From positions 1 through 28,963 of the forward strand of contig JANXXV010000454.1 of the NCBI GenBank assembly GCA_025350445.1: a DNA stretch of 28,963 nt, read 5' to 3'. This DNA comes from Bryobacteraceae bacterium (GTDB taxonomy: Bacteria; Acidobacteriota; Terriglobia; Bryobacterales; Bryobacteraceae). Shown in pieces: positions 25,726 to 28,963 of this stretch. A program made the translations under genes and the position numbers. How positions within the stretch are numbered: the first letter of the stretch is position 1; every line of letters starts with the position of its first letter. The notes under the pieces were generated by a model, which was given only the letters and a program-made list of their open reading frames with translations, did no database searches and was not told the DNA's origin.

Positions 25726-26061
25726 CTTAACGCGTACATTTGCGATGCTTCGCGAAGGGGCCGGGAGAGGAGTACAACGCTCGTAAAAATCCAGCACGAA
25801 GGCGCGGGCATCGCTGAGGGCGACATCATGGAAGCGGGTCTTCATGACGGCAAAGGTATGTTTGTCCCGAAGGTATCGATCGATCTTTATCTCCGGTAGC
25901 GGATGCCCGTTGCGCCTCTGGACAGCGCCGTGTGATTCACGGACGCCATGCCGAGGCCGGGGAAGACAGCAAGGGCGGAAGCCGCGTGCCACCAAAGTTA
26001 GCTGGAACAAGTGTGCCGTCCCAACTAATTCTTTACAACATGCTATTGAGCGCATGGTGGG

Positions 26062-26078
26062 GCAGACACCTTGTCTGC
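26062..26078. repeat. Hairpin repeat related to the 3991-4028 element
   Basis: GCAGACA (26062-26068), loop CCT, TGTCTGC (26072-26078) is a perfect seven-base hairpin, preceded by GGTGGG and followed at once by a GC-only tract (GCGCGCGCCCGCCCGCCGGC) as in the upstream twin element. The second half here pairs only imperfectly. The shared organisation, not the sequence of the arms, links the two. Confidence 0.45.
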
Positions 26079-26301
26079 GCGCGCGCCCGCCCGCCGGCGA
26101 GCGCTCTTGCGCCCGTCGTCAACTCTTACGGGGGACAGGACATAAGACAGGAAGCGCCAGTTCTGCTCCCTTCTCGAAAATGGACAAAGCCCAGCTCAGG
26201 GTCACCCTCGAAACCGCATCCGGGCCGTGACCGCAAGAAGCGGTTGGCACAGGAAGTTCATAGCGATCCCTTAGGTGCGGGACCGGCATATCCATTGCCG
26301 C

Positions 26302-26307
26302 TATAAT
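26302..26307 (+). promoter_or_regulatory. Perfect -10 box for a probably leaderless permease transcript
   Basis: TATAAT ends six bases before ATG 26314, so transcription would start on or next to the A of the start codon. No Shine-Dalgarno sequence precedes that ATG. The -35 position (about 26279-26284, GGGACC) is poor. Confidence 0.45.
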
Positions 26308-26313
26308 CACCAG

Positions 26314-27750
26314 ATGGACCCCAGAATAGTAACTCTGACCGGGTCCCACCAAAAGCAGATACCCCTACTCCGTCAGTTGGGACTCGTCAGTGCCACAGCT
26401 CTTGTGGTTTCAAACATGGTGGGTACTGGTATCTTCACCACGAGCGGATTTCTTGCAGGCGACCTTGGTTCACCGGCACTGGTTCTCTGGATCTGGGTCG
26501 CCGGCGCAATTTGCGCTCTCGCAGGCGCGGTCTGCTATTCCGAGCTCGCCGTCAATTTTCCAAAATCGGGCGGCGAATATTTTTATCTGACGCAGGCCTT
26601 CGGGCCAACGTGGGGATTCATGAGCGGTTGGGTTTCCTTCTTCGCCGGCTTTTGCGCCCCCATCGCCGCCGCCTCGCTAGCGTTCTCAGATTACCTTGGC
26701 TACTTCTTTCCGGCTCTGAAACAGGATCATCCCGCATTCACTTTGGGTTCTGGCGGCTGGGCCATCAAGCTGGGTGGCGCGCAGCTTGCCGCCTCACTGC
26801 TGGTACTGCTCTTTACCACGCTGAACTGCTTCGGAGTAGCGCGTGTGGCCCGTATTCAAAACGCTCTCACCGCGATCAAGATCGTGGTGATTCTGGCTTT
26901 CATTGTTCTTGCATTCAGCATCGGGCATGGGGAGTGGCACAACTTCTCCCTGCCGGCGGTGCGCTGGAGTTCCACGCCGCTGCCGGAGCAATTCGCTTTC
27001 AGCTTGTTCTGGATCTACGTCGCCTATAGCGGTTGGAACGCCGCGACATATGTGGCCGAGGAGATCAAGGCCCCTTCGCGGACGCTGCCCATCGCGCTCG
27101 CTCTGGGAACGGCGCTGGTGGCGGTTCTCTACATCGCGCTCAATGTCGTTTTCCTCTACGCCGCGCCGCTCGAATCGCTGAAAGGTGTCGTTGCAGTCGG
27201 CTCGCTGACCGCGTCCCGACTGTTTGGGCCGCGGATCGCAGGCATCTTCAGCGCGCTGATGGCGGTCTCCCTCATGTCCACCGTAAATGCCATGGTTACC
27301 ATCGGGCCGCGCGTTTATCATGCCATGGCCAAGGACGGGGCCTTCTTCAAGGCCGCCGCCCGCGTACATCCGGAGTGGCGCACGCCGGTGCCGGCTATCG
27401 TTTTGCAGGGGATTTGCGCCGTCTTCATGACCCTGACGCCGTTCCCGAGCCTGATCGTTTATATCGGATTCACCCTCAACTTCTTCGCCGTCATGGCGAT
27501 CGTTGCGTTGCTTCGCCTCAGGCGCCGTTCCGATTGGCAAAGATTGGGCGCGGTCAGCTTTGCTTATCCCGCGATTCCCGCGCTCTTCATCCTCGTAGGC
27601 GTTTGGATGACTATTTATGGAATGAAGATGAAACCGCTGGTGTCGGGACTGGCAATTCTTACTATCGCCCTGGGCGCCGTCCTATTCAATGTTGTATCGA
27701 AGACCGGCCCGAGCGGGGTGAAAGCCCTGGCCACGCAATCCGGAGAGTAA
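26314..27750 (+). CDS. APC-family amino-acid permease
   Basis: A 478-residue membrane protein with about twelve hydrophobic helices, the family's usual topology. The first helix carries the APC hallmark SNMVGTGIFTTSGFLAGDLG, whose unwound GTGIF segment contacts substrate. Further family marks are SGGEYFYLTQAFGPTWGFMSGW (split as SGGEYFYL and GPTWGFMSGW), YSGWNAATYVAEEIKAPSRT in helix 6 and the following loop, and STVNAMVTIGPRVYHAMAKDG. It should be an inner-membrane transporter for amino acids or amines, as a uniporter, symporter or exchanger; the LAT-like loop pattern is closest, but substrate cannot be fixed. ATG 26314 is preferred over GTG 26275 because the residues between are not family-like and TATAAT lies at 26302-26307. 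Confidence 0.94.
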   Translation: MDPRIVTLTGSHQKQIPLLRQLGLVSATALVVSNMVGTGIFTTSGFLAGDLGSPALVLWIWVAGAICALAGAVCYSELAVNFPKSGGEYFYLTQAFGPTWGFMSGWVSFFAGFCAPIAAASLAFSDYLGYFFPALKQDHPAFTLGSGGWAIKLGGAQLAASLLVLLFTTLNCFGVARVARIQNALTAIKIVVILAFIVLAFSIGHGEWHNFSLPAVRWSSTPLPEQFAFSLFWIYVAYSGWNAATYVAEEIKAPSRTLPIALALGTALVAVLYIALNVVFLYAAPLESLKGVVAVGSLTASRLFGPRIAGIFSALMAVSLMSTVNAMVTIGPRVYHAMAKDGAFFKAAARVHPEWRTPVPAIVLQGICAVFMTLTPFPSLIVYIGFTLNFFAVMAIVALLRLRRRSDWQRLGAVSFAYPAIPALFILVGVWMTIYGMKMKPLVSGLAILTIALGAVLFNVVSKTGPSGVKALATQSGE

Positions 27751-27759
27751 CAAATGCCC

Positions 27760-27779
27760 TTCGCCCATTCCGGGCGGAA
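27760..27779 (+). terminator. Hairpin after the permease gene
   Basis: TTCGCCC (27760-27766), loop ATTCC, GGGC-G-GAA (27772-27779) gives a seven-pair stem with one bulged G, ten bases after the permease stop. The 10-base sequence TTCCGGGCGG at 27768-27777 recurs at 27801-27810. No T-run follows. Confidence 0.35.
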
Positions 27780-27863
27780 ACCGCTGTCACTCTTCCCACC
27801 TTCCGGGCGGCGTGATCTAGAATGAGAATAAGGCATTCCGCGGTTGAGGAAAACCTTCACTTC

Positions 27864-28963
27864 ATGACACCGCACACCAGCGCAGCGCCATCGAGGCGGT
27901 TTCCGAACGTTACCAGCGTCGGCAATCCATTCCAGATGATTGGGTTCGGCATTCTTCTGTTGTTCTTATTCATCTTATTCAGCAGAATGTTTGACGTCGT
28001 GCTGACCTCATTCCAGATTCCATTTACCATTTCTTGTCTTGTACTGGCCGCCACTGTATTTAGCGGCGGAATTCTTCGCGTCTGGCAACACAAAATCGGC
28101 CGCTACCTTCTGTGCTTTACGGCCTGGATGGGCATTGCCGTTCCCTTCAGCTTTTGGCGCGCGGGCAGCATCGTCATCTTTCAGGGGTGGCTCAAAGCCT
28201 TTCTGGTTTACGTCTGCATCGTGGGCTTGGTGGCTACATACGACCAGACGCTTCGAGCAATCAAGGTGCTTGGTTTTTCTGTACTGACCCTGGCGGTTCT
28301 GGCGCTAACCCTGGGCAACAGCGCTTCGGGACGCTTGTTTCTAACCGAAGGAAAATTTGAAAATCCCAATGATTTGGCTCAGATGATGCTCATTGGACTT
28401 CCGTTTCTGTGGCTGATGGTAAAGGACTCCACGCAGAATGTCCTGTTTAAGATCCCACCCTTCCTGCTCAGCGGCCTGGTGTTCTACGTCCTGCTGAAGA
28501 CCGGTTCGCGGGGAGCGATCTTCGGTTTTCTGGCCATGCTCTTCTTTGTCTTCCTGAGTTCCAGCATGACGGATCGCCTCGCCATCGTGGCGCTCTCGAT
28601 GTTTCTGCTTCTCGCTGGGCTGCTCATCGTGCCCGCCAGCCTCCGCAACAGGTACACCACTCTCTTTTCGAGCGATTCAGCGGAGGAACTTTCCGGAGGT
28701 GACAGGGACCTGACCGATATGGCGGTCGCCTCCTCTGAAGCCCGGCAACGTGTTCTCAGAATGAGCATCGAGATGACGCTAAAGCACCCGATACTCGGTG
28801 TCGGACCGGGAATGTTCGCCGAAGCCGTGGAAGACAATCTCCGCCAACAGGGAAAGAGAACTACCTTCCTGTTGAGCCACAATTCCTATACGCAGGTATC
28901 CAGCGAGATGGGCTTCCCGGGCCTCTTCTTGTTTCTCGCGGTTCTGGTGGTCTGCTTCAGGGC
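27864..28963 (+). CDS. O-antigen ligase/polymerase-type membrane protein (3' end outside window)
   Basis: The frame from ATG 27864 stays open to the last base, giving at least 366 residues. It is strongly hydrophobic, with about eight to ten TM helices visible. Family marks of the Wzy_C/O-antigen ligase superfamily are ENPNDLAQMMLIGLPFLW in the middle, the TGSRGAIFGFLAM helix and, before the cut, KHPILGVGPGMFAEAVEDN and LLSHNSYTQVSSEMGFPG. The histidine of SHNSY (H339) lies in the large periplasmic loop where the family's catalytic residues sit. Such proteins join or polymerise undecaprenyl-linked glycans at the outer face of the inner membrane. Nothing adjacent says which glycan is used, and the only other glycan gene in the window is the distant glycosyltransferase. 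No clear ribosome-binding site (AGGAAAA at 27848-27854 is the nearest). Confidence 0.9.
   Translation, partial: MTPHTSAAPSRRFPNVTSVGNPFQMIGFGILLLFLFILFSRMFDVVLTSFQIPFTISCLVLAATVFSGGILRVWQHKIGRYLLCFTAWMGIAVPFSFWRAGSIVIFQGWLKAFLVYVCIVGLVATYDQTLRAIKVLGFSVLTLAVLALTLGNSASGRLFLTEGKFENPNDLAQMMLIGLPFLWLMVKDSTQNVLFKIPPFLLSGLVFYVLLKTGSRGAIFGFLAMLFFVFLSSSMTDRLAIVALSMFLLLAGLLIVPASLRNRYTTLFSSDSAEELSGGDRDLTDMAVASSEARQRVLRMSIEMTLKHPILGVGPGMFAEAVEDNLRQQGKRTTFLLSHNSYTQVSSEMGFPGLFLFLAVLVVCFR

Larger units (their letters stand above)
25726..26313. other. Gene-poor intergenic region
   Basis: 588 bases without a convincing gene. On the minus strand about 25780-25900 has short coding-like character (KIDRYLRDKHTFAVMKTRF, then DARAFVLDFYERC), but that frame enters the 3' end of the barrel gene and shows no family, so it may be a gene remnant. 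The right half holds a hairpin repeat at 26062-26078 followed by a long GC-alternating tract and, at the end, a perfect TATAAT just before the permease. I see nothing else. Confidence 0.5.

Noticed and set aside
25609..26055. Minus-strand frame of about 148 codons overlapping the barrel gene's 3' end
   Set aside because: One end is antisense to the barrel gene, the other is arginine/proline-rich out-of-frame-type sequence; only a short middle part looks protein-like and it matches no family I know.

Overview
The window looks like chromosome from a GC-rich (about 60%) member of the Acidobacteriota, most likely the Solibacter/Bryobacter branch. The inference rests on family content: a DUF1501 protein paired with a DUF1549/DUF1553 cytochrome, an Oar-like outer-membrane barrel with a carboxypeptidase-regulatory domain, a twin-arginine sulfatase and many extracytoplasmic proteins. 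No rRNA or 16S-like marker is present, so the assignment is inference. I found no tRNA, CRISPR array, insertion sequence or prophage.

Layout. 1-3979: the 3' part of a DUF1501 protein and a complete c-type-haem DUF1549/DUF1553 protein, one base apart, followed by a twin-hairpin repeat and a LacI-type regulator (4050-5063). 5064-5333: a convergent gap with a long interrupted palindrome. 5334-7296 (minus): a NarL-type response regulator and its histidine kinase, one base apart. 7320-9659: a sulfatase, divergent from the kinase by 23 bases, and a small secreted protein. 9697-12060: an MrfA/YprA-type helicase. 12231-18781: an efflux-type membrane-fusion protein, an ABC ATPase with no permease beside it, a very unusual zinc-finger/proline-rich/one-TM/lectin-like protein, and a TPR protein. 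18782-19264: mostly decayed sequence. 19265-20344 (minus): a family 2 glycosyltransferase. 20454-25725: a translationally coupled trio of ECF sigma factor, large anti-sigma factor and Oar-like TonB-dependent barrel. 25726-26313: a gene-poor gap holding a second hairpin repeat. 26314-27750: an APC-family amino-acid permease. 27864-end: an O-antigen ligase/polymerase-type membrane protein cut by the window edge.

How they may work together. The first block, the sulfatase and the Oar-like locus all point to a soil- or sediment-type bacterium that handles external polymers and signals, with local regulators (LacI, NarL two-component, ECF/anti-sigma) next to the effectors. The sigma/anti-sigma/barrel trio is the clearest functional unit. 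The least explained unit is the 12.2-18.8 kb block, where an ABC/membrane-fusion pair lacking a permease runs into the zinc-finger/LamG-like transmembrane protein and its TPR partner. The glycosyltransferase and the O-antigen ligase suggest surface polysaccharide synthesis but are not adjacent.
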